A DNA stretch of 64,000 nucleotides from Pareuzebyella sediminis. Lineage in GTDB: Bacteria > Bacteroidota > Bacteroidia > Flavobacteriales > Flavobacteriaceae. The notes beneath the pieces are model-generated. The model was not told where the DNA came from, did no database searches, and saw only the letters and a list, made by a program, of their open reading frames with translations. The stretch covers positions 186,001-250,000 of the forward strand of contig NZ_VTZS01000005.1 in NCBI RefSeq assembly GCF_008367235.1, in the 5' to 3' direction. Made by a program: the position numbers and the translations under genes. Shown here in pieces: positions 35,240-44,600 of the stretch (the stretch's first letter is position 1; each line of letters begins with the position of its first letter).

Positions 35240-36223
35240 TTAGCTCTTGGCCGTAATTGCGGCCTTGTTTTTAATGGCATCGATAATCATGGGTGCATGT
35301 ATTCTGGAATTTTCGATAAACCATTTGTGGGTTTCCATACCGCCACAGATGACCCCGGCCAAATAAAGCCCGGGAATATTGGTTTCCATAGTTTCCGGGT
35401 TATACTGAGGAAGCCTTTTTTCGTCATCGCTTAGGGCAATGCCTAAATTTTGAAGAAATTCGAAGTTCGGCATATATCCGGTCAAAGCGAGTACAAAATC
35501 GTTTTCAAGGATAACCTCGCCGTCAGGAGTGTCTATAACAATCTCTGTTTTGCGAATTTCTTTTACGGTCGCATTGTAATAGGCCTTTATACTGCCTTCC
35601 TCAATACGGTTTATAATATCGGGCCGCACCCAATATTTAACACGCTGGCCCACTTCATACCCCCTAATAATAAGGGTAACTTCAGAACCTTTGCGCCAAC
35701 ATTCCAAAGCTGCATCGATAGCGGAATTGCTCGCTCCGATAACCGCTAACTTCTGACTGGCATAGAAATGGGGGTCATTATAATAATGCGAAACCTTTGG
35801 GAGGTGCTCACCAGGTATGTTCAATAGGTTGGGAAGATCATAAAAGCCGGTAGCTACGATAACATTGTCGGAGGTATAGGTGGCCTTGTTTGAAACCACC
35901 CTGAACACCTCGTCGGATTTTTCAACGGATTGTACCCTTTCGAACAAGTGGATGTTCAACTCATTTGAAGTTACGATACGTCGATAATACTCCAGGGCTT
36001 CGTTGCGTTTAGGCTTGGCTTCTTTGCTGATAAAAGGAATATTATCTATTTCCAACTTTTCGGAAGATGAGAAAAATTGCATGTTGATGGGATAATTGAA
36101 AAGGGAATTCACTATAGGCCCTTTTTCAATAATTACATAGCTCAATCCTTTCTTCTTGGCCTCGAGCCCACAAGCTATTCCAATGGGGCCGCCACCAATA
36201 ATTACAATTCGAAAATGCTCCAT
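35240..36223 (-). CDS. ypdA: YpdA-family putative bacillithiol disulfide reductase
   Basis: A 327-residue flavin-dependent pyridine nucleotide oxidoreductase. The N-terminal FAD loop is IIGGGPIGIACGLEA (about residues 8-22), the NADPH loop is VIGASNSAIDAALE (about 155-168), and the late ETNIPGLYLAGVICGG is the second FAD-contact motif. It lacks the CxxC pair of thioredoxin reductase, as expected for YpdA, which is thought to reduce oxidised bacillithiol. Its start overlaps the rpe end by 22 bases. Confidence 0.9.
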   Translation of the reverse strand: MEHFRIVIIGGGPIGIACGLEAKKKGLSYVIIEKGPIVNSLFNYPINMQFFSSSEKLEIDNIPFISKEAKPKRNEALEYYRRIVTSNELNIHLFERVQSVEKSDEVFRVVSNKATYTSDNVIVATGFYDLPNLLNIPGEHLPKVSHYYNDPHFYASQKLAVIGASNSAIDAALECWRKGSEVTLIIRGYEVGQRVKYWVRPDIINRIEEGSIKAYYNATVKEIRKTEIVIDTPDGEVILENDFVLALTGYMPNFEFLQNLGIALSDDEKRLPQYNPETMETNIPGLYLAGVICGGMETHKWFIENSRIHAPMIIDAIKNKAAITAKS

Positions 36224-36882
36224 CTGTCCGTAGCCAATTTAAGTTCCTTAATTGTTTTTTCAGGGTCTTCACTCTTGAATATAAAACTACCTGCGACCAG
36301 TACATCGGCTCCTGCCTTGATCAAGGCTTTTGCATTTTTGGCACTAACCCCCCCATCGACTTCTACGATAGCTTTTGATTCCGTCATTTTAATGATTTCT
36401 TTTATGTCGGTGATCTTTTCATAGGTATTTTCAATGAAGCTTTGCCCTCCGAAGCCTGGGTTGACACTCATGATCAAAACCAGGTCGAGATCTTTAATGA
36501 CATTTTTTAACAAGTTGACATTGGTGTGTGGGTTCAGGGCTACTCCAGCTTTCATACCGGCATCTTTTATAGCTTGTATGGTTCTGTGGAGATGTGTGCA
36601 CGCTTCGTAATGAACGGTAAGGTTGGTAGCTCCCAAATCGGCAAAGGTTTTGATGTAGCGGTCGGGGTCTACGATCATTAAATGCACATCTAGGGGTTTG
36701 GTCGCATGTTTTGCAATAGCTTCTACCACAGGCATCCCGTAGGATATATTGGGTACAAACACCCCATCCATAATGTCAATATGATGCCAGTCGGCATCGC
36801 TCCGATTCACCAATTCGATATCGCGTTGCAAATTGCCGAAGTCGGCCGCCAATAATGAAGGTGCAATTTTTACTTTGCTCAT
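36202..36882 (-). CDS. rpe: Ribulose-phosphate 3-epimerase
   Basis: A 226-residue TIM-barrel enzyme that interconverts ribulose 5-phosphate and xylulose 5-phosphate in the pentose phosphate pathway. The metal-binding motifs are visible: IAPSLLAADFGNL at the start, HIDIMDGVFVPN (about residues 34-45), DVHLMI with the metal histidine, MSVNPGFGGQ and the acidic EVDGGV. Length is normal. It is preceded by a clear -7 box 21 bases before the ATG. Confidence 0.96.
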   Translation of the reverse strand: MSKVKIAPSLLAADFGNLQRDIELVNRSDADWHHIDIMDGVFVPNISYGMPVVEAIAKHATKPLDVHLMIVDPDRYIKTFADLGATNLTVHYEACTHLHRTIQAIKDAGMKAGVALNPHTNVNLLKNVIKDLDLVLIMSVNPGFGGQSFIENTYEKITDIKEIIKMTESKAIVEVDGGVSAKNAKALIKAGADVLVAGSFIFKSEDPEKTIKELKLATDRWSIFEL

Positions 36883-36902
36883 CTAGATAAAGTCAGTTTT
36901 TG

Positions 36903-36910
36903 CAAAGGTA
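36903..36910 (-). promoter_or_regulatory. -7 box of the rpe operon
   Basis: On the minus strand the sequence is TACCTTTG, an exact TAnnTTTG, 21 bases before the rpe ATG. The leader would be short. A -33 TTG is not obvious. Confidence 0.55.
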
Positions 36911-37081
36911 CACAATCGATATCGTTCTTTTTGAACGGACTGCCCCGTTTTCTTTACGAAAGTGATGTGAAAAACCAACGTGCATAAAAACCGATTAGAT
37001 CAAAAGCATGTTAAATAGCGCAAATACCTTTTCATAATTTGTATATTTTGAGGGACAGTAATCAAAATATTAAGTAAGCTT

Positions 37082-38908
37082 TTGGACACCTTGAAATTAG
37101 CATCGCAACAATTGCAAAAGTTGGAACCTCATGGAAGAACGGAAATGAAGCTTCCGAACAATGGCTTTTTGTTTTTAGAACATGATGTACCCTATCTGAT
37201 AGTTTATAGAAGAAAGACAAAGGATAGACAAACGATGCGTTTGGCAAAAACAGGGGCCTCTTTTTTGATTTTGGGAAAAGACGACGAGGATTATATGCAC
37301 GATTTTCTTCTGGAACTTGTAGATAGAATGGCCGAGCGATTTCGAAGCTTTCTCGTTGTCGAACTGGAAAAGAGAGATTTGGGAAGTACGGAGTTCATTA
37401 TATCCGGTCCATATAAAAAGCTTCCTTCGACCCTTGATCAACTGGCCAAGGAACTTGAGAAAATAGACATACGATACGATGCGAAACTGACGGCGACTAT
37501 TGTGGATAGTTCGGCCGAAAACACGGAGAACGGTTCTCCCTTATTTGAAGAAAGCTTCCTAAGGGTCAAGGGAGGTACGTATGTTCGCCTTCAAATTCCA
37601 CCTGTCTATAGAACTTTGGAGAATAAGGAATTTCCTGTTTTTTTCAGAAAATTCAGAACCCAATTTGCGAAGGCCCTACAGCAATCGATTTATGAATTCA
37701 TCAGGGTTCAGACTACGTCGAAAATCGCTAGCTACCATGCGTTAGGTAAAAGACGCATACACGAAGAGGTCAGTAAAATCGATAAAGAGATTACCGCCAT
37801 ACAAAATAGCTACTCGTTTTTACTCTTGGTCGCCCCGATAAATATCGAGAATTTGAAACGAAGTTATTTCAACAATGGTTTTAAAAATATTGGTACCTAT
37901 CACTACCGCTTACTACCCATCGACCCCGATATTTTGAAACGGAAATTATATCAATTGGATATACATGAAATAGATGACCCCGCGCTGGCCTATATTTATG
38001 ACGAAAAACGTGAGGAAATCGATCAAGAATTGACTATGTTGAAGGAAAGGGGTTCGAAGAATTTCTTTTACAGCAGTGTTCGTCTATATCAAGATATTTC
38101 TACTCAGTTATTGAAAGAGGCACAACTTATCCTCAACAATATAGCGGAAGATGACTTGGCATCCGAGAAGACCGATATGGACGCCTACGATTTTCAAAAA
38201 CTTGCCGAAAATGAATTCGATTTCTTCAGAAAGCAGGCTCCTGACTTTAGAAGCAAGGTACATATTCGCGACGACATAAATATTATGATGGTGGCCGGAG
38301 GGGAACTGTATTTGCCATCGGGGTATAGAATGACCAAAATGGAAGCAAGGGCACTTATTCAGCACGAACTGGGTACCCACGCACTAACCTATTTTAACGG
38401 TACCCGACAGCCTTTACAGCAATTGGCCCATGGGCTTGCAGGATATGATGCCCTTCAGGAAGGTATTGCGGTGTTGGCAGAGTATTTGGCCGATGCCCTC
38501 GGGGTAAATAGACTGAGAACTTTAGCCGGAAGGGTCGTGGCGGGCGATGCGCTGCTCAAAGGTGCTAATTTTGACGACATGTTCAGTATGTTGTATAAAG
38601 AGTACGGCTTTGCTCCTCAACGTGCCTTCGATATAACTTCTAGAATGTTTCAGGGAGGAGGTTTCCTCAAAGATATTGTCTACCTGAAGGGTCTCTTGGA
38701 ACTCCGCGATCATTTGGCAAACGGGGGAACTTTGGAACCATTATTGGCAGGAAAATTTGCCTTAAGGCATTTGACCATTGTACAAGAGCTAACCCATCGA
38801 GGGTTGCTTCATCCTCCAAAAATAAAGCCCCGTTATTTGCTGAATGCCTCCTGTGACCAGAAGTTAAGACAATTCAAAAAAGGAATGCCGCTTCATAATA
38901 TGGTATAA
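37082..38908 (+). CDS. DUF1704 'QEGLA' metallopeptidase (MATCAP-like)
   Basis: A 608-residue soluble protein of the DUF1704 family (TIGR02421, 'flavohemoglobin expression-modulating QEGLA motif'). The zinc motif HELGTH is at residues 428-433, and the glutamate of QEGIA (Glu460) follows, matching the HExxTH plus E arrangement. Eukaryotic members include the tubulin detyrosinating enzyme MATCAP, a carboxypeptidase; a carboxypeptidase role for the bacterial protein is inferred from that. The first 400 residues are long, charged and helical. The start is TTG 37082. Two metabolism genes of a likely common pathway follow downstream. Confidence 0.88.
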   Translation: MDTLKLASQQLQKLEPHGRTEMKLPNNGFLFLEHDVPYLIVYRRKTKDRQTMRLAKTGASFLILGKDDEDYMHDFLLELVDRMAERFRSFLVVELEKRDLGSTEFIISGPYKKLPSTLDQLAKELEKIDIRYDAKLTATIVDSSAENTENGSPLFEESFLRVKGGTYVRLQIPPVYRTLENKEFPVFFRKFRTQFAKALQQSIYEFIRVQTTSKIASYHALGKRRIHEEVSKIDKEITAIQNSYSFLLLVAPINIENLKRSYFNNGFKNIGTYHYRLLPIDPDILKRKLYQLDIHEIDDPALAYIYDEKREEIDQELTMLKERGSKNFFYSSVRLYQDISTQLLKEAQLILNNIAEDDLASEKTDMDAYDFQKLAENEFDFFRKQAPDFRSKVHIRDDINIMMVAGGELYLPSGYRMTKMEARALIQHELGTHALTYFNGTRQPLQQLAHGLAGYDALQEGIAVLAEYLADALGVNRLRTLAGRVVAGDALLKGANFDDMFSMLYKEYGFAPQRAFDITSRMFQGGGFLKDIVYLKGLLELRDHLANGGTLEPLLAGKFALRHLTIVQELTHRGLLHPPKIKPRYLLNASCDQKLRQFKKGMPLHNMV

Positions 38909-39219
38909 CGAATCCACAGTATTTCTTGAAGGTGTTTGAACATTTACTGCGCCTGTTATTTTTTCGACACTCCTCTTACGTAGCCATTTACCCGAACGAG
39001 TTAAAATTTTTACAGTATGGTGTAATCGGTTTTTGATATTTTGAAGTTCTTATCACGAGTATTCAAGCTCGTCGAATAGCCTATTCCTTTCGTCTAATTT
39101 ATGACAGATGCTTTGCTTTCGATCCGTTCGTTGCGGGAAGATGTTTGTTTGGATTTTGTATGAGTTGAGAAGGATCAGTTGTACCTGTGTCTAGTTTTAA
39201 CAACTAAAAATAATGATGG
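38909..39219. other. Gap of 311 bases between the QEGLA gene and the ligase gene
   Basis: No gene is seen. CGAGTATTCAAGCTCG near 39056-39071 is a small hairpin. An A-rich leader (TAAAAATAATGATGG) precedes the ATG of the ligase. A promoter cannot be fixed. Confidence 0.35.
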
Positions 39220-40272
39220 ATGAAAATATGTTTTGTAATAAGTGATTTAAATAAGGAAGTGGTCGGTACCTCAGTGGTACTGTTAAAAAAAGCCCATGAA
39301 CTTGGACACACAGCCTTGGTCATGGATGTAGGGGGATTTAACTTTGTTCACGGGTCACCGGTAGATATTCGTTGTAAAAGCGTACCGAAGAATATAGCCT
39401 ATGACTCGCCCGAAGAGTTCTTGGAAAAGATGCAAGGGGAAGATATTCCATGGAAGGTTATAAGTTCTAATGAGCTGGATGTACTTTTTGTAAGAAATAA
39501 TCCGACCGAAGAATCAGAGAGTCGACATTGGGCCGAACATTCGGGCTTGGCGTTTGCTAGAATGATACAGCAACAAGGTGTATTGGTGCTCAACGATGCC
39601 AATGCCATGGCACATTCCTTTGTAGATAAAATGTATTTTGAAGAACTGCCCCAAAATATTAAACCAAAAAGTGTGGTAACCCGTAACAAAGATGTAATTC
39701 TTGATTTCTGGAAAAACTCCAATAAAGAGATTGTTTTAAAACCTTTGGAGGGATCCGGAGGGCAGAGTATTTATTTGATTGGCAAACAAAAGCATAATTT
39801 CAATCAAATTGTCAATTCTCTCATTGCAAAAGGCTATGTCATCGCACAAGAGTTTCTTCCCGAGGTCAGCAAGGGCGACGTGCGTGTCATTTTGATGAAC
39901 GGTAAAATTTTGACAAAAGAAGGACAACCGGCGTTGATCCGTCGTATTAACAGAGATGAGGATGAGTTTAGAAGTAACCTCGCTTTAGGAGCTTCGGCCG
40001 AAAAAGCTGAAATGACCCCTGAAATAGAACGGATCGTACAACTGACCGGGCCTAAACTAATTCGGGATGGTTTCTTTTTTGTAGGATTGGATGTCGTAAA
40101 GGATAAGCTTATCGAAATAAATTGCATGAGTCCAGGTGGGCTTTCTTATACCGAAGAAATCGGCTTACCTGATTTTACCGATGTCGTCATCAAAGCTATC
40201 GAACGGAAAGTGGAATATAGAAAGGTTCATAAAGATGGGATTTCGAATCGTGAGCTGGCAACTTTAGACTAA
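39220..40272 (+). CDS. Glutathione-synthetase-like ATP-grasp ligase
   Basis: A 350-residue ATP-grasp enzyme of the prokaryotic glutathione synthetase (GSH-B) type. It opens with KICFVISDLNKE and has the pre-ATP-grasp fold. The ATP lysine and glycine loop are VLKPLEGSGGQ (Lys174), with EFLPEVSKGDVRV (about 211-223) and a metal-binding EINCMSPGG near residue 299. The family joins an acyl-phosphate to an amine, making a peptide-like bond. No gshA gene is nearby, so glutathione itself is not implied. It lies 13 bases before the acylase gene. Confidence 0.88.
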   Translation: MKICFVISDLNKEVVGTSVVLLKKAHELGHTALVMDVGGFNFVHGSPVDIRCKSVPKNIAYDSPEEFLEKMQGEDIPWKVISSNELDVLFVRNNPTEESESRHWAEHSGLAFARMIQQQGVLVLNDANAMAHSFVDKMYFEELPQNIKPKSVVTRNKDVILDFWKNSNKEIVLKPLEGSGGQSIYLIGKQKHNFNQIVNSLIAKGYVIAQEFLPEVSKGDVRVILMNGKILTKEGQPALIRRINRDEDEFRSNLALGASAEKAEMTPEIERIVQLTGPKLIRDGFFFVGLDVVKDKLIEINCMSPGGLSYTEEIGLPDFTDVVIKAIERKVEYRKVHKDGISNRELATLD

Positions 40273-40285
40273 TAGAATAAGGCAA

Positions 40286-41212
40286 ATGCAAAACAAATCA
40301 TCAATGCTAGAAACTCAAAAAAGGATTATCGGAGAATATTCTTCGGGAAAGGCAGGCCCTATTCTATATATAAGCGCAGGAATACATGGTAACGAACCCA
40401 GCGGTGTCTATGCTTTGGACCGGGTTTTCAAAACCCTGGAAGATGAAAAACCTTTGATTTCCGGAAAAGTCTTGGGAATCCGGGGAAACCTCAAAGCGTT
40501 GTCCAACGACGTACGTTTTATTGATGAGGACCTGAACCGCACATGGACGGTGGAAAATATAGCGGCGGGGATGAAGGACAGCAATGAAAAAAAGGAGATG
40601 TTTGCAATTATAGACACTTTGAACTCGCATTCCGAAGGAGAATTCTCCCAACGCTATTTTTTGGATTGCCATACGACATCAGCAGATAGTCCCCCGTACA
40701 TATCGGTGCAAGAAGTAGGGAACAACGATTCGTGGGCCCATCGTTTCCCCGTACATATTATACGCGGTTTCTCTGATATAGTACTTGGCTGTATTGACCA
40801 CTATCTTAGCCGTACCGGAGTGACCGGATTTGTATTTGAAGGTGGGCAGCATGAAAGCGAAGCTGCGGTCGAGCACCATGAAGGAATGATTTGGTTGGCC
40901 ATTGCCCAGGCCTGTGAACTTGATCTGACAAATCTGGGTGAAATTCCCCAAGCGGTTCAAAACCTTAGGGGGCGCGAGAGCGAACGCAAGACTTTTGAAA
41001 TTGTTCATCGTCATAGTCTTACCGCCAATGATACGTTTCAAATGGAGCCGGGGTATCAAAATTTTCAACCTATTAAAAAAGGAGAGTTTTTAGCTACCCA
41101 TAATGGAGAGAAGGTTATAAGTACCTGGAATGCGTATATTTTCATGCCCTTGTATCAAACGCAAGGCAATGATGGTTTTTTTGTGGTTAGAGAGGTGCCA
41201 AAAATAAAATAG
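40286..41212 (+). CDS. Succinylglutamate desuccinylase / aspartoacylase-like hydrolase
   Basis: A 308-residue zinc hydrolase of the AstE/AspA (M14-related) family. Zinc ligands are predicted as His34 and Glu37 in GIHGNEPSG and His129 in DCHTTS; DLNRTW (about 82-87) supplies the asparagine-arginine substrate clamp, and FVFEGGQH (Glu185) the catalytic acid. The second half is a beta-rich domain usual in the family. Such enzymes remove acyl groups or C-terminal residues from small amino-acid conjugates. It is co-transcribed with the ATP-grasp ligase, which it may reverse or edit. Confidence 0.88.
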   Translation: MQNKSSMLETQKRIIGEYSSGKAGPILYISAGIHGNEPSGVYALDRVFKTLEDEKPLISGKVLGIRGNLKALSNDVRFIDEDLNRTWTVENIAAGMKDSNEKKEMFAIIDTLNSHSEGEFSQRYFLDCHTTSADSPPYISVQEVGNNDSWAHRFPVHIIRGFSDIVLGCIDHYLSRTGVTGFVFEGGQHESEAAVEHHEGMIWLAIAQACELDLTNLGEIPQAVQNLRGRESERKTFEIVHRHSLTANDTFQMEPGYQNFQPIKKGEFLATHNGEKVISTWNAYIFMPLYQTQGNDGFFVVREVPKIK

Positions 41213-41301
41213 GAAGGTTCTACGGAGAAAGCCATCCCACGGCATGATATTTACTCCTTGATCGGGATTTAAGCAAAATATCCCAGAGAATATACCTCTC
41301 A

Positions 41302-41799
41302 CTATTTCAAAAAAAGCTGGAGAAAAATCAAATCCAACCATTTTTCAAATTTGAACCCAACTTCTCTAAACAGGCCCACTTCTTGAAAACCAAATTGTTT
41401 ATGAAATCGTATGCTTCCTTCGTTCGTTGCATCGATACCGGCAATCATGGTATGAAACCCACCTTTTCTGGCCAAAGTTATAAGTTCCGAAAGTAATTGC
41501 TTCCCAACCCCTTTACCTCTGGCATTCTCGGCCACATAGATTGAATGTTCAACGCAAAATCTGTAGGCTTCCCATGGTCTAAAAATACCAAATGTGCCAA
41601 ACCCTATGACCCCAAGACCATCGTCGGCAACGATAACCGGCATGCCTTCATCCATTTTTTTCCTGTACCAATTCAGTTGGAAGGCCAAGCTACGCTCTTT
41701 GTAGTCATACACTACCGTAGAATTGCTTATCTCATAATTTATGATGCCTAAAATACCGGCCACATCTTCCTCTTTCGCTTCTCGAATAATTAAATTCAT
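41302..41799 (-). CDS. GNAT-family N-acetyltransferase (phosphinothricin acetyltransferase type)
   Basis: A 165-residue acetyl-CoA dependent acetyltransferase. It starts LIIREAKEEDVAGILGIIN and has ENARGKGVGKQLLSELI, the acetyl-CoA pyrophosphate loop, at about residues 92-108. FCVEHSIYV is the preceding strand, and the ending RFHKQFGFQEVGLFREVGFKF is typical of the PAT/Bar subgroup. The true substrate is unknown. It converges on the acylase gene and shows no operon links. Confidence 0.88.
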   Translation of the reverse strand: MNLIIREAKEEDVAGILGIINYEISNSTVVYDYKERSLAFQLNWYRKKMDEGMPVIVADDGLGVIGFGTFGIFRPWEAYRFCVEHSIYVAENARGKGVGKQLLSELITLARKGGFHTMIAGIDATNEGSIRFHKQFGFQEVGLFREVGFKFEKWLDLIFLQLFLK

Positions 41800-41852
41800 G
41801 TTTCAATATCCTTCACCGATGGCGATCCTTATCTGATTTTTCAAAATGGGGT

Positions 41853-44516
41853 TTACGGATTGGCATTCTTTTTCGAGTATATCTCATGGTCGGGGTCGCC
41901 TCCTGCCTCTAGATAGTGCATGAGGGCCAAAATCTCATTTTCGTTGAGCCGGTTCAACAAACCTGAAGGCATCGGGCTAATAGGTGACGGTTCACGTTTG
42001 GTAATATCGCTTTTTGCCAATCGTACCGTATAGGTCTCGTTGAACGGGTTGGGTGCCACATTGACCGAATCACCTTCCTCCGATAGTAGCCTGCCCGATA
42101 TTTTTTTATCGTCCTTCAAGTGGAACAGGGTATGCGCATATTGATCTGATATTTCGTCATTGGGGCTGAAAATAGCATAGAGCATTTCATACGAATTGAA
42201 TTTGGTATGTGCTTGGGTCAGGTCGGGGCCTGCGGCACCTCCCTCTCCGCGCATTCTATGGCACATGATACACATGCCGGCCTTGAAGGCTCGCTCCCCA
42301 TCTTCAAAATCTCCTTCAAAATTGGACATGCCGCCGCCCCAAAGCATTTTATTAAGGTCTCTACCACTATACGCTTTGCCTGGCCCGATGGGTTGGGGGA
42401 GGTCGGCAACAGCGGTAGAAGGCGAATACACCCCTGTAAGCTCCTGAAAATATTCCTTTTCCCTTTCTGGCACGTGGGTCATTGCTTCAAGCCGTACATT
42501 TTCAATACCGGCCTTAAAACTTAAACCACCTTGCGCATTCAGTACATCGTAAAACCAATTGAAATAATCTTCCCGTAATTCTTTGGTCCATCCTTGGTCG
42601 GCATGGCTTAGTAATACGCCGTAGTAGATGGCCTCACTGGGTGGCATCTTGGCAATAATCTCACGAATTAACGGGCCATATTGTTCACTTCGCATTGAGG
42701 TTTCCTCAGATAACAAATTATCGGTTTCCGCCGTCTTCTGCTCCGTGTGCCGCTTTAAAAGATTGACCAAAGCTTGTGTGGTGCCCTCTGCTTTCAGGTA
42801 CAGGAGCAATTGCCCAAGTTCACGGTTCATATCATTATCGGCATGTGGGAAATAGCGCTTTAGTTTTCGGATGGTAGCCGAACGATCAGTAGGGTTGGGC
42901 TGCCCCATCCTAATAAATACGAGCTCGTATGCCCGTAAAAGTGCCAATTGTTGTTCTTTCGGCAATGTTTCTAACACTATAGGGTTTAGTTTTGATAGTA
43001 TCATCGACTGTATGGAAGAATCCCCTTGGTGAGCCAAGGCAATACTTGCTTCTATTATGGTAAGGGGGTCTCGCTCAGCTTGAAACAGTTCGGTCCATTG
43101 CACTAACGGCTGGTGTTCCAAAGCGACTCGTGAGGCGTACCGAATATAGCGGTCCTCATGACCGAGATTTTCCCAAGCAAGTGTAACGCCGGCTTCCGAT
43201 TGCGTGGAATGGTACTTTTCGATGGTATGGCGAAGTTCACGTAGTTTGGATGCCTCTTTGCTAACCGGTTTTTCGCCGCTGCTTTCTTCAGTTCCGGTGT
43301 AGCGCAAACGAAACAAATGCGAATTGGTTCTTCGACCCCCGGACGCAAAATAAAGATTGCCATCGTACCCGGCGATCATATCCGTCAAGGGCAGGGGAGT
43401 GCCAGATAGAAATTCTTCACGATCGGCAGTATAACTACTTCCCTGTTCTTTTAAATCGATAAAGTATATGGTGCCAAAACTCCAATCAACGATCAACAAC
43501 CCGTTCTTATACTTCGACGGGAAATTCAATGCAGTTCCCGATAGTACTGCCGTCGGGGATCCTTGTTCGAGGTTGTGCACGGCCGGGAGGGCATCGGCAT
43601 AGTACTCGGGCCATTTGCCGGAGCCGGTACGCCAGCCATATTCTGAACCGCTGGTAACATGAAGAATCCGCGTAGGACGGTACCATGGCATTCCAATATC
43701 CCATTCCATATCGGCATCATAGGCAAAAAGTTCACCTTCGGGATTAAAAGCCATGTCGAATGCGTTTCTATAACCGGCCGAAATCAATTCCCATTGGGTA
43801 CCTTCCGGATTAAACTTGGTAATCCAGCCGCCCGGTGCTTTTACTTCGTTGGCGTGACCCCTGGCATCTAAATAAGGTTTGAAGAGATTGTCCTCATCCC
43901 AGTTTATCGGAAGTCTACTATTGGTCAATAATGATTCGGGAATTAGGGTATGGTTTCCGGCTATAAAGTAAATTTCTTTTTCATCGGGAGAGAGCACAAA
44001 ACTATGTGGGCCATGTTCACCGGCACCCTCGAGTTTCAACAACATGTTAACTTTGTCAAGCTTGCCGTCATTGTCGCTATCGATAACGCGATAAATTCCA
44101 CTACCTTTTTCATCTTCATCGGGAACGTCATCGTCCCAGTTTTTGTTCACTGCCACATAAAGACTGTTGAAAGCCCAAAGTAATCCATGGGCTTCACCAA
44201 TATCAATCGATAAGGAATCGACATCGTCGGGCTTTAAGACGTCACCTTCAGAAGGTATTTTGAATTGATAAATTTTACCGTATTGATCGCAGGAAAACAT
44301 GGTTTCTCCCGGTCCTTGGGCTAGCGCGACCCAAGATCCCTGGCCATGGGCGCTGGGATGATATAGGTCTTCGAGCTCAAAATTATCGGGAAGATTGAAA
44401 TCTATTTGTTTTTCTTCTTCCAAAAGGGCCATTTCGGATTTTTCTTTTTTACAACCGAGAAAAAAGAAGGTGGCAGCGCAAAAGACCGTAGCGCTTATAA
44501 TTTTAAGGTTACGCAT
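41853..44516 (-). CDS. PVC-type heme-binding lipoprotein (sorbosone dehydrogenase-like propeller, HEAT, cytochrome c)
   Basis: A 887-residue modular lipoprotein. The signal peptide ends FFFLGCKKE (lipobox Cys at about residue 22). Residues about 40-420 are a PQQ-dependent sugar dehydrogenase-like beta-propeller (KFNPEGTQWELISAGYRNAFD, DYAYGW-like SEYGWRTG). Residues about 430-700 are HEAT-like helical repeats. The C-terminal part is a cytochrome c domain with CIMCH at 749-753 and probable axial Met in SPMPSG (849). The propeller suggests oxidation of a sugar or alcohol with electrons passed to the heme; no substrate is known. Confidence 0.88.
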   Translation of the reverse strand: MRNLKIISATVFCAATFFFLGCKKEKSEMALLEEEKQIDFNLPDNFELEDLYHPSAHGQGSWVALAQGPGETMFSCDQYGKIYQFKIPSEGDVLKPDDVDSLSIDIGEAHGLLWAFNSLYVAVNKNWDDDVPDEDEKGSGIYRVIDSDNDGKLDKVNMLLKLEGAGEHGPHSFVLSPDEKEIYFIAGNHTLIPESLLTNSRLPINWDEDNLFKPYLDARGHANEVKAPGGWITKFNPEGTQWELISAGYRNAFDMAFNPEGELFAYDADMEWDIGMPWYRPTRILHVTSGSEYGWRTGSGKWPEYYADALPAVHNLEQGSPTAVLSGTALNFPSKYKNGLLIVDWSFGTIYFIDLKEQGSSYTADREEFLSGTPLPLTDMIAGYDGNLYFASGGRRTNSHLFRLRYTGTEESSGEKPVSKEASKLRELRHTIEKYHSTQSEAGVTLAWENLGHEDRYIRYASRVALEHQPLVQWTELFQAERDPLTIIEASIALAHQGDSSIQSMILSKLNPIVLETLPKEQQLALLRAYELVFIRMGQPNPTDRSATIRKLKRYFPHADNDMNRELGQLLLYLKAEGTTQALVNLLKRHTEQKTAETDNLLSEETSMRSEQYGPLIREIIAKMPPSEAIYYGVLLSHADQGWTKELREDYFNWFYDVLNAQGGLSFKAGIENVRLEAMTHVPEREKEYFQELTGVYSPSTAVADLPQPIGPGKAYSGRDLNKMLWGGGMSNFEGDFEDGERAFKAGMCIMCHRMRGEGGAAGPDLTQAHTKFNSYEMLYAIFSPNDEISDQYAHTLFHLKDDKKISGRLLSEEGDSVNVAPNPFNETYTVRLAKSDITKREPSPISPMPSGLLNRLNENEILALMHYLEAGGDPDHEIYSKKNANP

Positions 44517-44600
44517 TGAAGATGAATAAAAGGTTAGTTATAAAAGTAGTAAAAAACTATAAGGCAAATATTGTTATGGTGCCATTTAGGCGAAAGATGT

